In this document: positions 25,301 through 40,334 of the stretch, piece by piece
Position numbering within the stretch: the stretch's first letter is position 1
Layout: each line of letters starts with the position of its first letter
From: Megalonaias nervosa
Taxonomy: Eukaryota; Mollusca; Bivalvia; Unionida; Unionidae
DNA length: 64,000 bases
Assembly: GCA_016617855.1 (NCBI GenBank)
Contig: JAECUM010004340.1
Span: 1 to 64,000 of the forward strand
Direction of reading: 5' to 3'
Notes under the pieces: model-generated
What the model was told of the DNA's origin: nothing
Databases searched by the model: none
What the model saw: only the letters and a program-made list of their open reading frames with translations
Made by a program: the position numbers and the translations under genes

Positions 25301-28300
25301 GTAAGTCAGGTACAACTGCAAACGACACAGATACTGCTCTTCCATCTCATAATATACAGCAGATCAGGGTCTGTGTTCTTTGTTCTGCTATTAATCCCAT
25401 TTCCAAAGACCCAGATCTGCCAGCGCATTATGTAATGGCAGATCTAGTTCTAGTCAAGTATATATGGTATGTATTCTTGATGATTAGCCTCATACCATGC
25501 TTGGTTTAATCCATTTAATACTCGTACAGTTATTTAGTGGAAATGGATATAAATGGACATGACATTCATGCATGATGAACATGACCCCTTTACAGAATAT
25601 GATTGGCAATTAAAAGAAAAACATAAATGGAATATTGATTCCTGTCTTACCAAAGGTACCGACATATTTTTCACAATTCAATCCACTGTAGCCTTTAGTA
25701 CACTGACACAAGGGGAAACCACTGCTGTTTTTGTTGCACTGTCCATTTTGACTACAGTAACCTGCACAATTATCTGAAATAAAGAACACTTTTTGTTTTT
25801 ACTTCTGACATTTACAAAAGAAATCAAAATGCTGTGGGTCTCAGTATTTTCTAATGTTTTTGGCTGTTTTAATTTTTTAAGGGTCACTGCCAAGAGATGG
25901 CTTTTTCACTAGGACTGAGTAAGTCATTTGACAACAGTGCATCAAGTAACTGACATCAGAACTAGTGAAGTTGTACTGTATTTATTTTATATTTATAGTA
26001 AAACAAATTCTGAGAACTTAAACAACATGCCTTGAATGATGATGTTATCATAAGGTAATCATCTAAACTGAAGGAACTGATTGATTGGAATTTAATAACA
26101 CATCATTACATTCTAGGCTATTCAGCTCCATGATAAAGGTAAGATTTATAAGAACTGCTAAAATATAATTTTAAAAAGATTTTTAAAAAGAAATATAAGT
26201 ACAAGTTATAAAAGGCAGTGTAAACAAAGTATAAAATGCATACAGATGCATAACAGTAAAAATAAAAATATATATAATAAATTATATATAGAAAGTAACA
26301 TTTTAAAATTTTTAAAAAACAATTTCTTTTAAGGAGTTCAGATATTTCTGTACTTACATGCTATCAAATATCTATATCTACTATAGCAAATCCAAGATAT
26401 TTTTTACCAATGTGATATTGAATTCATGTTTTAAATTCCTTACTACCTCAGGTTATGTCCAGTTAGAACAGTGTGATATCCAATAGAATGTAATATTCAA
26501 TACCTCACTGCCTCAAGTTATGTCCAGTTAGAACAATGTGGTATCCAATACATGCTTTAAGTACCTCACTGCTTCAGGTTATGTCCAGTTAGAACAGTGT
26601 GTAGGTTATGTCCAGTTAGAACAGTGTGATATCCAATACAGTGTGATATCCAATATCTGACTGCCTTAAGTTATATCCAGTTAGATCAGTGTGATATCCA
26701 ATACATGCTGTAAGTACCTTTACTGCTTCAGGTTATGTCCAGTTAGAACAGTGTGATATCAAATTCAGTGTGATATCCAATACCTCACTGCCTCAAGTTA
26801 TGTCCAGTTAGAACAGTGTGATATCCAATATATGCTTAAAGTACCTCATTGCCTCAAGTTATGTCCAGTTAGTACAGTGTGATATCAAATACATGCTTTA
26901 AGTACCTTTACTACCTCAGGTTATGTCCAGTTAGGACAGTGTGATATCAAATTAAGTGTGATATCCAATACCTCCCTGCCTCAGGTTATGTCCAGTTAGT
27001 ACAGTGTGATGTCCGATACATGCTTTAAGTACCTTTACTGCCTCAAATTATGTCCAGTTAGTACAGTGTGATATCCAATACATGCTTTAAGTACCTCACT
27101 GCCTCAGGTTATGTCCAGTTAGTACAGTGTGATATCCAATACATGCTTTAAGTACCTTTACTGCCTCAGGTTATGTCCAGTTAGGACAGTGTGATATCAA
27201 ATTCAGTGTGATATCCAATACCTCACTGCCTCAGGTTATGTCCAGTTAGTACAGTTTGATATCCAATACATGCTTTAAGTACCTTTACTGCCTCAGGTTA
27301 TGTTCAGTTAGAACAATGCACACACACATGCTTACACAGAGGAATACTATAATTCAAGAAGAAGATTATTCAGTCTTCATTTTTGCAGAAAAATGGGAGA
27401 GCACTCTTCCAGACTTATTTGTTGCAGATAAATGAGGAAAGCATTTTTCCTGACTTATTTTGTCGATGAGAAATGGCACTGATTAAGACTTATTTTGGCG
27501 ATGAGAAATGGGAAAACGATGTTCCAGACTTATTTTGGCGATGAGAAATGGGAAAACGATGTTCCAGACTTACTTCTGTTCAGTACCTCAGAGAAACACT
27601 AAGACATCTAGGCTTTGACACCTTAGTGTATAATGGTCATACTTTGGGGCCAGGGATGCAACATCTGCTGTAGCAGCCAACTCTGAAGATAATTTAATCA
27701 AAATACTTGGTTGTTGGTCATCCAGCTCTCACCAAATATACATCTGCTCTTCCTAGGAAACAATATTGAGCAGTTCAACGTGCATGGTGGCTAAGGATAA
27801 TTCATGATGCTGAGGTCTGATGTCTTGGACTTATAATGTAGAACTCTTCATGTTGTCATATGGAATATAGTTTAATTGTTGTTTGTCATCAAGTATTTGA
27901 TTAGTTATCCATAGATATAATTTGTAGACTCTGGTTTTGATTGATCACATGAACAAAAATCAGGTCTTTTTTATTACTGTGCATTTTTTTACTCCTCAAC
28001 ATCAAGTGGCAAGACAAAATCCCAGACAATGAGGTCCTTGCCCAAGCAAGTTTGCCCAGTATTTACACCATCCTGATGCAGTCACAGATGCAATGGACAG
28101 GCCATGTAGCTTGAATGCCAGACCACTGGCTTCCAAGAAAACTCTTATGGCGAGCTTGAACAAGGAAAACTAACAGGACAGCCACAGCAGAACAACAGAG
28201 GCAGGCCAAGAAATCCCAAGCCAGTAACCCTATGACCTGCATTGCTGCCATCCCCTGTCCACAATGCCATGGAACATTCAGGGCACACATCAACCTCTTC

Positions 28301-30974
28301 AACCACCTGCAGACCCACATACCTATTGTTCCCACTATAACACTGGATGACTAAAGTGGTCCTCATCGACTTGATCGACAAACTCGCTCTTAATGATAAT
28401 GTGATTCCAGATTTAACAGTGTCAAGCTATGGAACCCATTACAAATTTTACATTTTTAAAAACAAAAACAAAATAATCAGTGTAATGTGCCATTTTCATC
28501 ACCTTAATGACTTATATAAAACCATTTTATTCAGCACTGGTTTTCATAAAGCTACCGTATTCTGCAATTGTCAGTTACTGTATTCGCTAAGAGATGTGTG
28601 TGTGTGGGGGGATTTTTAATGTAGTTGCTAAGAGGTAATAGGACACCTGAAACTTCCACTGGCACAAAGCCATTATGCCAGACCTGCATTTTAGCAATTC
28701 ATCATGCCTATCACACTGGCATATCTAAACATGCAGTCATTAATCCTGCCTTTACCATATCTATCACATTGGTATTTCTAAGTATGCAGTAATTAATCTT
28801 GCCTTTACCATGCCTATCACACTGGCCTTTCTAAGTATGCAGTAATTAATCCTGTCTTTACCATGCCCATCACATGTATTTTGAAGCATGCAATAATTAA
28901 TCCTGCCTTTACCATGCCTATCACGCTAGCATTTCTAAGTATGCAGTAATTAATCTTGCCTTTACCATGCCTATCATACAGGCATTTCTAAGTATGCAGT
29001 TATTAATCTGCCTTTACCATGTCTATCACACAGGCATTTACAAGTATGCAGTAATTAATCCTGTCTTTACCATGCATATCTCATTAGTATTTCTAGGCAT
29101 GAAGTAAATAATCTTGCTTTTACCATGCCTATTATACAGGCATTTCTAAGTATGCAGTAATTAATCCTGTCTTAACCATGCCTATCACATTGGTATTTCT
29201 AAGCATGCAGTAAATAATCTTGCCTTTACCATGCCTATCACACAGGCATTTCTAAGCATGCGATTAATCCTGCCTAAGATATGATACTGCATATTGTAAA
29301 TAAACAATTTCTAATTTAATCTGCCCATTTTGAGCGTAATATAGTAAATTTTTCTAAGCTAAAGCACAGTATTATAACAGATTCTAGGTAAAAAATTGTT
29401 ACCATGTCACTTTCTGTGGATTGCAAGGTGTTATATTTTGTCAAAGGTTCATTTATGCATCCATATGTACATACCATATATAACTGCTTATAAGTCATGT
29501 CCAACTGCAACTGCACAGACCCATAGCAATCATCGCATAATGAGGGGACCCCAAAGAGGGGGAGTGGTCTCAGGACCTCACCTTTACAGATCTCTCATTT
29601 CTCACTTCTGTCAACATGGGTTAGAGTCTTGGCTTGACTGACATGACTAATTTGAGAAAGTTTGCAAGTAACTTCCTGTGGGTCAGTGGCCCTTCCCAGG
29701 ATTTTTCCCAGGTTCTTCCTCTATCCAATATACTTAATGGCCATCATGTATAGTTATCTTGTGCTGAAATATGCCATTAAACCCCACAAAAATAAATGCA
29801 TAATGTGCCAGCAGATCTGGGTCTTTGCAGTTTGTCACAAATAATCAGTACTACAAACAACAAAGACCCTAATCTGCTGGTACATTATATTGTTTACAAT
29901 TGGACTCGAGAAGCAACTGTAATCCTTAAATACATCCTGCTACTATATGTGAAGCCACATCTGGAAAATAGTGTGACATTTTAAACTGACATGCAGATTG
30001 CTAGTAAACATTAAATGAGCCTCACAAGTGGTATTTAGTAGTTCCTTCTTTACCCATGGCTTTCTGCACCATGATTTCCTTGTTTATCATCAATTTACAT
30101 ACAAAAAAGTCTTCAGTGGCTAATTCAAACAGCATGAAAGGTCATGTTGGGTTATATTCTGAAAAAACATGCTTCTGTACTCCTCAGTGTGAACATCATT
30201 TGTGACAGAATGAAAATAACAACTGGAATGAATATTGACCAAACAGTACTTGTGGTGACCTATTCAGAACTAGATCAGAAATGAACACATGATGGATATC
30301 TTAAAACCAGGTGCCCATTTCCTTTAATGTCTATCATGAAATATAGACCCTTCAAATGACAACATAGAGATTCAAAGAAAATGGTATGTTAATATTCTGA
30401 AGGCTATCTTTATTTCTATCAATATATCTATCAATATATCTATCAACATATCTATCTGAAAGCTTGACAACTTGATTTCAATGAAGTAAAAGGACATATA
30501 CTGTATGCACTAGCATATAAATATTTTAACAATCTTTTCGATTGATATTTTTTGTACACACCTCTACTCCTTCCTCCTCTTTCACATACAACACATGTAT
30601 ATATTCACTGACAAGGTTTTGCATTGCATGTCAGCTTGGTATGTAATATGAACAGCAGTTACTGAAACCAGCTTGCAGTTCACTATAATGAGGATCAACT
30701 GTGGACCCTTTGATGAGAATTTAATGAACTGATTAAGTAAGCTCAATAAGGTATGGTCTATACTCACTTATAAGACAAGTCAAACTGCAAACAAGAAAGA
30801 TCCTGATCTGCCATAGCATAATGCACCTTAAGATCAGGGTTTATACTACTGAATACTCCTAACAAACTGCACAGACCCAGATCTGCTACTGCATAATGCA
30901 CCAGCCTGGCAGATCTGGGTCTGTGCAGTTTGTTAGGAATAATCAATAGAACAAACAGCATATACCGTAGTCTG

Positions 30975-31005
<31 letters not shown>

Positions 31006-34000
31006 GACTTTGTATAGTGCCTAATCTTTAGAAGCTCTAAGCACTTTACAGCATTAGACAACACATACAACATAAAAAAAAACCATATATAATGATATGA
31101 TTACAAAAAACAAACACCATGAAATTAGAAAACATAAAACATGCTGATAATATTTAAGGTAAGGAGACATTATTAGGTCTTTAAGTCTGTTCTAGCAGTC
31201 GAAATAGGTGAGTTTTAAGAGTGCTTTTGAATGAGATCACTTTGTCTTTGTGTCTAAGTTCAGTGGGCAATTCGTTCCACGTTGCTGGGCCCTGGTATGC
31301 AAAAGAACGTTGTCCATATGACTTCGTGTTCATAGTGGGAATAATGAGTATACGACTGTCAGAAGAGGAGTGTAAGTATCTTGCTGGTGTGTACACATAG
31401 GTGAGGTCGGATAGGTATGTTGGACTGGAGCCCATCAATGAAATGTAGCACAGAGAACAAATTTTGTGTTTGATTCTGGATCGAATGGATAGCCAGTGTA
31501 GGGTACAGAGCAGGGGAAGGTGTGCTCTGATCGTGGTACTCTAAGGATGCTCCGAGCAGTTGTGTTTTGAACTTTTTGAAGTTTCTGGAGTAGATATTGA
31601 GATGAACCAGTTACAATAGTCCAGTCTTGAAAGTACTAAGGAACACACAAGTGTTTTAGTGGCATCAACTGAAAGATATTTGCGAATGGAGCTGATGCAT
31701 CTCAGCTCAAGATATGCAGCCTTGCATATGTTTATGACATGTTGGTGCAATGTGAGAGTACAGTCGAGAGTAACACCTAGGTTTCATACTGACTGTGTAA
31801 ATTTAATGTTGGTGTTGCTGATATTTATTATTTGAGGTAAAGAATGTGAATGAGAGTTGCATTATGCTATGGCAGATCAGGATCTTTGTTGTTTTCACTT
31901 TGAGTTGACTTGTAAGAGAGTATATATAGTACCAAGTTTTATAAAAATTGGATGAGAAATATGTTATCTAAATCCAGAAAGGTAACAAGGTCAGCCAATC
32001 AAATGCAAGGTACCTCATTAATATACACTCATCTGACTTACTATGAAACCTATCAATGACAGATAATATAAGCTTAAAGTGGTGTAACTCTAACTGCAAT
32101 TCAGTCTCTTGAAAGATACAAGTGTGGTCAATCATATACAAGACTGCCTCCTTATTATATGTTGATCTTGCTCCTAATTAAACTCATCCAACATCTTGAT
32201 AATATGAGACTACTTAACAAGTTTGATCAAAATCTGATTAGAAATATAGTTGCTAGATTGTTGACAAGCTCAGTCCATCAGATGCAATGTCATAGTAAGT
32301 AATATACAGGAAATGTGCCCATAATTAGACCCTACCAAAATCATATAAAAATTACAGTCTACAGAGAGGCATAAATATCCACAATAAATGCAAGACCACC
32401 TCATAACTATATGCATAGGTCTTGGTTACACAATCATCCATATTGGCCTGTTTACAAGTTGTACTAAAATCAGATCATAGTTTCTCATATGGTTAGGGCT
32501 GTTCCATTAAAACAGACATGGGAATGGGGGAAAGCAGTTTTGAAATTGGGTAGCCACCCTAAGATGTGAATAAGGTTTTTCAGGACCCACTGACAGAATG
32601 TACTGAACAATAAAATCACCCACCGTTATAAATTTTTATATATATTATATTATATATATATATATTACAAGGGTCACAATATCAGGCGAAATGGGTGACT
32701 TAGTTGCCAAAAAAATGAAAACTTTGCCTATTTCTGTTAGGAAAGTGAAAACGACTTTGCCCTGTGACTTTTCAAATATATATTGAGTGACTGTCAATTT
32801 TAGATGCTTCCTTGCCGTAGCCAATTATTTCCAGTGTTGCAGATTGACCAATAACCCTTTCCCGAGTAAGTTATAGCAGAGATGTGTGATAGGGCCTATA
32901 TGTCTCTGGTTATAGCAACTATCACTGGCCAATTTCCGCAAGTTATCATTTGATGATAAAAACATACAAATTTGTGTTTCAGAACTTAAACAATAGTACC
33001 TAAATTGCAATTTGTGTTTTAAGAACAGAATCAGTGACCTGAAGATTTTAACTGCTGCATGTACATTATTTTCTTCTCAAAATTTGGTTGAAACTGTAAG
33101 TGAACTTGTCAGAAGGAAATAATGGCAGACATCTCTGTGTCTGGGAAATACTAGTCTGTTAGACTGCTGTTGTAAATATTTGGATGGCTAAGAAAAATAT
33201 TAAACTCATAGAAAGCAAAGTCTAAATATTACGTTATTCAAGATTTAGCATAAAAATGTAATTATGTAGGTCCCAACATATGGGACAATGGTAGGTTGTG
33301 GAATTAGAGAAGAGCTGTCGGGTCAAAATAGTTTTCACTCATTTTTGTGAAAATAAGGAAAAAAAGTAGCGCAGCAAATACTATTTTTAACCAAAGCTGT
33401 ACATTATTACTACACATATGTAGACAAATAATAAAACCATAAACTTGCAATCCAATCAATGGACTGTTGTAACAAAGCTAGAATGCGAGAGGTTACGTTA
33501 AGAAAGTCCCTCTTTCTAAAAACAGATGCACTCACATGTTGGCGGTTAGAAAGAAGATTTTAGTTCATCCATATACCAACTTTAATGCTTCAATGCATTA
33601 TTTATGAATAGTTACAGTAATGATTTATTGGCAACAAAGACATTGAGACTAACAAAATGGTATGAAGCACGTGTGCATTGGCTCTAATGTACATGTTACA
33701 TGTCAGCAGTAAAGATTATTTATAAATGATTCAATGAAAATGGGGATTGTTTTATAACATTACAGCTGAGGGCTGTTCCATTAAAACATACATGGGACCC
33801 AGGGACAGTACTTTTAACAACATACTGTATATGCCAGGGTGGTTTGGATTCAAAATTGCTTCTGTCCCAGGTTGTTTATTCAATAAAATCACTTCTAGAG
33901 GTGGTTGAAGTAACTGGTTTGGTAGGTCTGTCTAAAATTGTGAGCTAAATGTAATCAAAAACTTCCACTTTAGATATCCAGTCATTAAATTCGTATTTTA

Positions 34001-37000
34001 TGTTATACACGCTGTATTTGTTCCAGTCAAGAGTAGGCCTGTTTCTTTCGAACAGACAACAGACTATAAAATGTTGTCATTGGTCAGCTAAAAATAGGTT
34101 GGGGAAAGTCTACTACGTGACCTGCACTTTGTAGTTTTACTAATCACAAACAAAGTGAAAATCTGTCTTTATTTTCTTAATCATAAGGAAAACTAGCAAA
34201 TTTTTTAATTAATCTTTTATAAAATTAAAGTATAAATTCTGCGGCCACATTAATTTTAGTCTTGTTTGTATCATTCAGATCTGATACGCGCTGCAAAAAG
34301 AACCGAATGTAGCCAGATTGTGACGGTAATGGCAGTGAAACATGTTTTCAATCGGGGAAGAAGCTGGTATTTGGTTGAGAAAGCAAAGCCTAGAGAAATA
34401 ATTGACAACCTTAGAGGTAGGTTCTGGTTTTTTTTCACCAAGCTAATAAAAAAGTGTTAAGAGACTAGTGAAATTCCATTTATTCAATCATTACAAACGT
34501 TGTTGTCATAGACTCATTTTTGTCTGTCAAAAGCCATTGTAACACGTACTTGTCTTGATCCAATTAAGTCAAGATGACTGACATGCACATAATCGGCAAG
34601 AGGCAGGTTTCATGTTAGTTACCTTGTGTTAATTGATTGAACGGGCAGAAATGAATGCTTATGTGTAATGGAGTCTCTGTGGGAAATTTTAACTCCAACA
34701 TGTAATCAATCCAAGTCCTGTTCCAATTGACAATTCCGATGTTTTGGAATACAGCTTCACAAAATTTGATTATTTAATGGTTATCTGAAAAAATCGGATT
34801 GATGGCACTTTAGAGTTGGAATGGAAGAAGTGCAGAGCATAATAACATTGGTATTACTGTTGTATGTTTGTATGGAGCATCTTATGTGACACTTTAAATG
34901 AACTAGTTTCATGGATTCAGTTGCATTTCGTTTAAGAAAGAAGTCTCAGAACTATTGTAATAAATAATGGCAATATATGGAAAGGAAGTTAAAGTTATAG
35001 AACAAAAATGAGAAAATTATCTTGAAACCAATTAGTTGGTGAGTAATAGATCATTATTCACCCATTTTCCAGTTATTTTCTGCATAGAAATGATACCATC
35101 CATACCTAATTAAAATGTACTTTTGGTAATCTAAGTCAAAATGTGTTGAGGGGTTTTCATTGATACTTCAGATTCTTAATAGGTAATAGTTCTTATTTTC
35201 ATTGGTGGCGGTCATAACCATGCAAGTATTTATTAACAATGTGGTCAGTTGTGGCTTGTATACAAGTAGATGATTATGACAACTTTCTGCTTAGTATCCA
35301 GTCATCTAATTTTTTCAACAAAATTGAAGCACAATGATACCATAGTTGCAAGTTGAATTAAACATTGTTGACTTTATGTTTAGATTTTGCTATGTGCATG
35401 TCAAGTTGCTAAACATTTGGACATTACGCCAGTTTTTGGTATATTTATTAACTCCAAAATTTACACAGCATATAACATAAGCGTTGCTTTAGACTGCATG
35501 CCTATTTTTTGTTCACTTGAATAATTTTCATAATGAATGCACTAGTGGTCGTTTTTTGGTTCACACGTGTCAGTTTGTTAATCTTATGTTGGCTTTGGAT
35601 TAAACTTTCTTTTGTTGAGGACTGTCCATTTTGTATGTACACATTGAGGTGGGGAGTGAAGTTTGAATATGTGTGGATGGGGATGAGACAGAGTAGTACA
35701 TACACACCTAATAACAAAAACTTTATTAAAGTTACAATACAACCTATTTGCCATAGTCAACAACAAACAATTGATAGTATTTGCACACTTTCCAATTTGT
35801 TTGTAGCCCCATACCAATTTTAAAAATGAAAAGCATCAAGAAAAGAAGTTGTAAATAAGTGCAGTACATCATTTTCAATTGGCCAATGAGAGGGCAGTCA
35901 ACCATTCAGTGTACTGCAGTTGCATATTAAGTGGGTCTGATCATGGCCATAAAAGTTGTGTGAAAAGGGAGAGAAGTGTCTTCCCTTGTTGTTTTTTTTA
36001 TAGTACATATATAACAGATAAGTTAATTGCAAGCAGCTAGATTAACCCCTGTGCCCTTTTATGGTTTCAAGGATGGATGATGCATGGCAGTCAGAACTGT
36101 GTCATATGCATCCAGTATTTGCAATGTACAGTTTTAATAATTTTAGAAATAATGGACAAATAAAAATGTAACTCCAAAATGTATGGAATTAGTGAGATTA
36201 TCAAACACAATGAATGGTCCAATCTGTTGCTTGAAAACAGGGACTTGATCATGCAAATAAGTAAACCGTGTTACTAAAGAAACTCCCGTTTGATTCGAAA
36301 TGCACACAAATTGACAGTATTTGAAGGGGGTACTAAGCAAATGTATACATTCACACCGGGGAGGGGTTAGAAAAAGAACACCCTGCAAATGAGAGTTTCA
36401 AATGTACTGAATGGACAACCCTTTATCCTCATAAGGAATAATAACTCTTATTAGGCCAGCAGTGATGATGAGACAAAATAGTTTTAATCATTGGGGTTGT
36501 TTTTAATTAATGTTAAGATTAAAATGGCTGCACGAAATTTTAATTATTTTTTTACAAAATTATTATACAGTTTATTTCATTTTAGATAGTACAAAATTTT
36601 ACTCAGAAACTGAATAGGAATTTTGCACCATTTTTAACCATATAAATTTGATAATGGGTAATCCCTTGCAGTATTTATTTAATCACTGGACATGTCCTCG
36701 CACCAAGCTGTTATATCTCTAGCACACACGCACACTTTACACACACACCTCCAATGAATGCCAACTGTGGCAAAGCACTTTATTACAATGCCCTGGTACT
36801 AAATCACTAAATAACCAAATAGTTTCAGCACTCAGCAGTAAAATAGAAGAAATGGTTTTATCTTAGATTCCTAGAAATTATTATTGATCAGTAGAGTGTG
36901 CTTCCCTTTGAAAGACTTTTTTTTGAAGTATAAAATATAGCTGCTCCTTCTATCATAGCATAGATGCCATTTTATTGGGTTTATTTCAGACAGAAATACT

Positions 37001-40000
37001 AGAAAGTGTCAGTATTGTTGTATCAAGCAACATTGTGGTGGACCAATCAGTGACTTTGCTACAAACCAACTGCTATTCTTGTTGACAAATAAGATACAAA
37101 AGCTGAACTTTAGGTTACTGAGGAAGAAACTGCCATCAATGATGCAAGCGACGCTCTTAAAAAAGGCCACCAAATGGAGTTCCGTACTTGATGCAGAATG
37201 GAGTGATCCAGAAAGTAGCCAACAGGTACAAAGTCAAACAGCAGTTGGTTTATTTAGGTGATGTTACTAAATTGTACAAAATATCAAAAATTTTCTTTTG
37301 AAGGATTTCCTGTTAAAAATTTTACAATAAAAACTGGTATGTGTATGTATCTCAACAAAAGTCTGTATGGTATTACTCAGATTGCACTATCAATCCAATT
37401 GGTGAGGGGATTCATGTTTATAATACAAAGGTGTTGACAGAGTTTCTTTCAACAGCAGGTAGTTTTAAAAGCCATTCAGCTTGTACATTGAAATGTTATG
37501 TCACATGTAGATAAATTACAATGAAGAGTGTGTCATTTGTCATATATTTCAAGATCTTGGGGGGGGGTCACATTTTGGTATCACAACATGAAACATAGTT
37601 ACAACACTAGTAACCATTACAGAACACTGACTGATTATGTTCAGGATTTAAGTATGTGTGTCTTAGGGGTTATCACATATAGTTCAAATTTTTAATAGTG
37701 CTTATCAGTTCTTTTCTTATTTTACAGACATCTACCTCTGTGAGCCCAAGGCATTATAAGATGTATGAAAGGGATTTCCTGAAAAATTTGCCAGTTTTAA
37801 AAAGATCTTACTTTCAATTTAGGAATGATGAATCCCTTAAAATTGTCAAGATAAAAAATGAAAAAAAGAAAAAAGGTTTATTGGTTCTATTGTTATTTCT
37901 GTTATCTTTGTTTCAGCAGTTTAAATTACCAGAGTACATGTTCATAGATGAAATTATGCCATTTATCGATGTTTATGGAACTTCAGATTGAGCATTTGTC
38001 ATCGTTGTACATATTAATGTCAAACATGTAACTACCAACATGTCAATTATCCAGAGCATTCAGTTTTCAAAATCAAATTTGCTGCCACGAGCCTGTTGCT
38101 ATGATCTAGGTACATGTACTTGTATTTGTGATCTGTAAGATGGCAAATGTGGATTTAGATACAAGGGTTAGGGTCAACACTGCTGGTGTTAGCTTTGTTT
38201 CAGATGGAGTTGTCATGAACAACATCTTTTGTTCAAAGTTTGTTGGTTAACTTTACTGCGTCTCAAATTGCAAGTGGTCATTCATATTCTTGACAAACTT
38301 GAATTCATTAAGTGAAGTTTGGACAATTTATTGTCTTTATCCTGTTAATGATTGGAACACAACATTTTAACAATGATTTTCATTTTGGTAATATATTTTG
38401 AAATAAAGATGTTAAGTTAAATGCTGTTTTGAAGTATTATTGAGACCACTTCCCAGCTATAAATAATAAGGCATATAGAACCATGCATAATTTAGTAGAA
38501 TAGATCAGTATATGGTGACCTTTTTCATCTCCTACAAACAGGAATACAGAGTGGTTGTAGAATAGCTTTTAAGGCACTGGAGTGACTGTCCATGCTAATA
38601 GCATTTCAGATGTGCTAAATGTTATGGAAAAAGACAAGAGTAAAGTAGAATGTAGACACTGTAGCAATCCTGTATGCAATGTCATGGTTTTGCACCTTGG
38701 CATGTTAACTCTTTACCATCTGTAAGTACTTACTGCCTGCCTACTAAGCCTGATAAGCAACCTGCCTTCTAGCTGCTGTTGGTAGGCTGAACCCCTGAGC
38801 ATCATAATGGCTGCCTGAGTGAGAGCTTCTTGAGTTAGTGCACATGCTATCTACAATTTCTATATCAATCTTGTCCCATGCAAACTATGCAATTTAATAA
38901 AAATGAATATTTTAAACACTTAGCAAAGTTTTGTGCCACTCATTCCACCAACAAGTACATATAATCCTCAGGAATCTATGTTTATATTCACATATTCATA
39001 ATAAAAAATATACCTCAAGATATCTGCTGTGTTTATAATGTATATCAGACTACTTTTCTCACCACTATTTTGCACAACTGGAATATTTCTTTGAGAGAAA
39101 ACTATAAAAAGAAATCTATCTCCCTTGCATTTTCATCTAAATTAAATGCTGGCCCTGAATCTGCTGTAAAGTTGTCCACATGTAACAGTCCCACATGTCC
39201 TGACCAGAAAAGATCATCACACGTTTCATCCTCAGATTCAGATAAATCTGAAATGTCAGGTGTCGAAACAGGACTTACACTAATGTCCGATACTTCGTCT
39301 TTAATCGGATCATGAAAGGCAATGTCATCAATTTCAAATCCTTCAAAACTTTTGTTGGAATTGTCGTCGGAATATATGAATGTTGCCATTTTGTTTCACT
39401 TTGACAACTGACCTCGTTTTCAAAAGAAATTCCTGCTTTTATGCTGTAAAACTACTAATAGAACACTTTCATCATTTTATCTAAGGATTATTATCATTGG
39501 CTAAATATTGCTAAAAAGACCGGATGTTTGTGATTTCATCCAATGCAAGCTTTAATATGAAACATATATATGTGTCTCGTGGGTTTCCCAAACCATGGCT
39601 GGAAACGCATGTATGAGACGAGCCAGCCGGGACAGAAAGAATATTATTAGCAGCTTGTATATGCATCTCTGGGGTTACAAGGCTATTTTTAGCATCACAT
39701 ATATGCGTTAGCAGAAGGTAAAGAGTTAAATACTCTTTACATAGCCCTAACAACTTTTGTAAGCACCAGTCATCATTCAAATGTGCCAGTTTTTGACTCT
39801 CAGCCAGATATGCACATACTTAACAAAGCCTAATGTTGCAACCAAATTTCCATTTAACATGCTGACCAGAAAGGTAAACTCGGTATGACAACCAGATATT
39901 GAAACACTTTGGCTATATAATCTGGCAATGGACCCAGCCCATGTACACCATGACTAATAAAAACATGATGACTCGATTGGAGCTGGTCTGAAAAAGATTG

Positions 40001-40253
40001 TCCTACAGAAATGCACATTAAATTTAAAACTATAATCATGAATACAATGAATACCAAAGTAATATAAGTGCAATTTATAAACTTTAATTAGTTACATATA
40101 TATACACACCAGGGTTTTCATCATTTTCTGGCATAAAGGTCCAAACAACACATGATAATTTGATAAAACAAGCTGTAATGACCTTATTACAATATTGGCT
40201 AAAAATATTTTCTTTGTTAGAAGGTTCAAGTTTAATTTTCATGGCCAAATTCC

Positions 40254-40334
<81 letters not shown>

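Larger units (their letters stand above)
24127..25650. other. Intron between TM and EGF exons
   Basis: Holds MITE copies G and H, the 47-bp array at 24265-24655 and a 40-bp duplication at 25095-25170 (GACTAGAAATGAGTCCTGA twice). No exon seen. Confidence 0.7.

Noticed and set aside
22472..29275. Possible CRISPR arrays in regularly spaced repeats
   Set aside because: Units are contiguous tandem repeats without unique spacers, in a eukaryotic genome.
39511..39780. 89-codon minus-strand frame over the right end of the piggyBac remnant
   Set aside because: It crosses the TTAA junction between the arm and the insert, so it cannot be an old gene; a chance frame.
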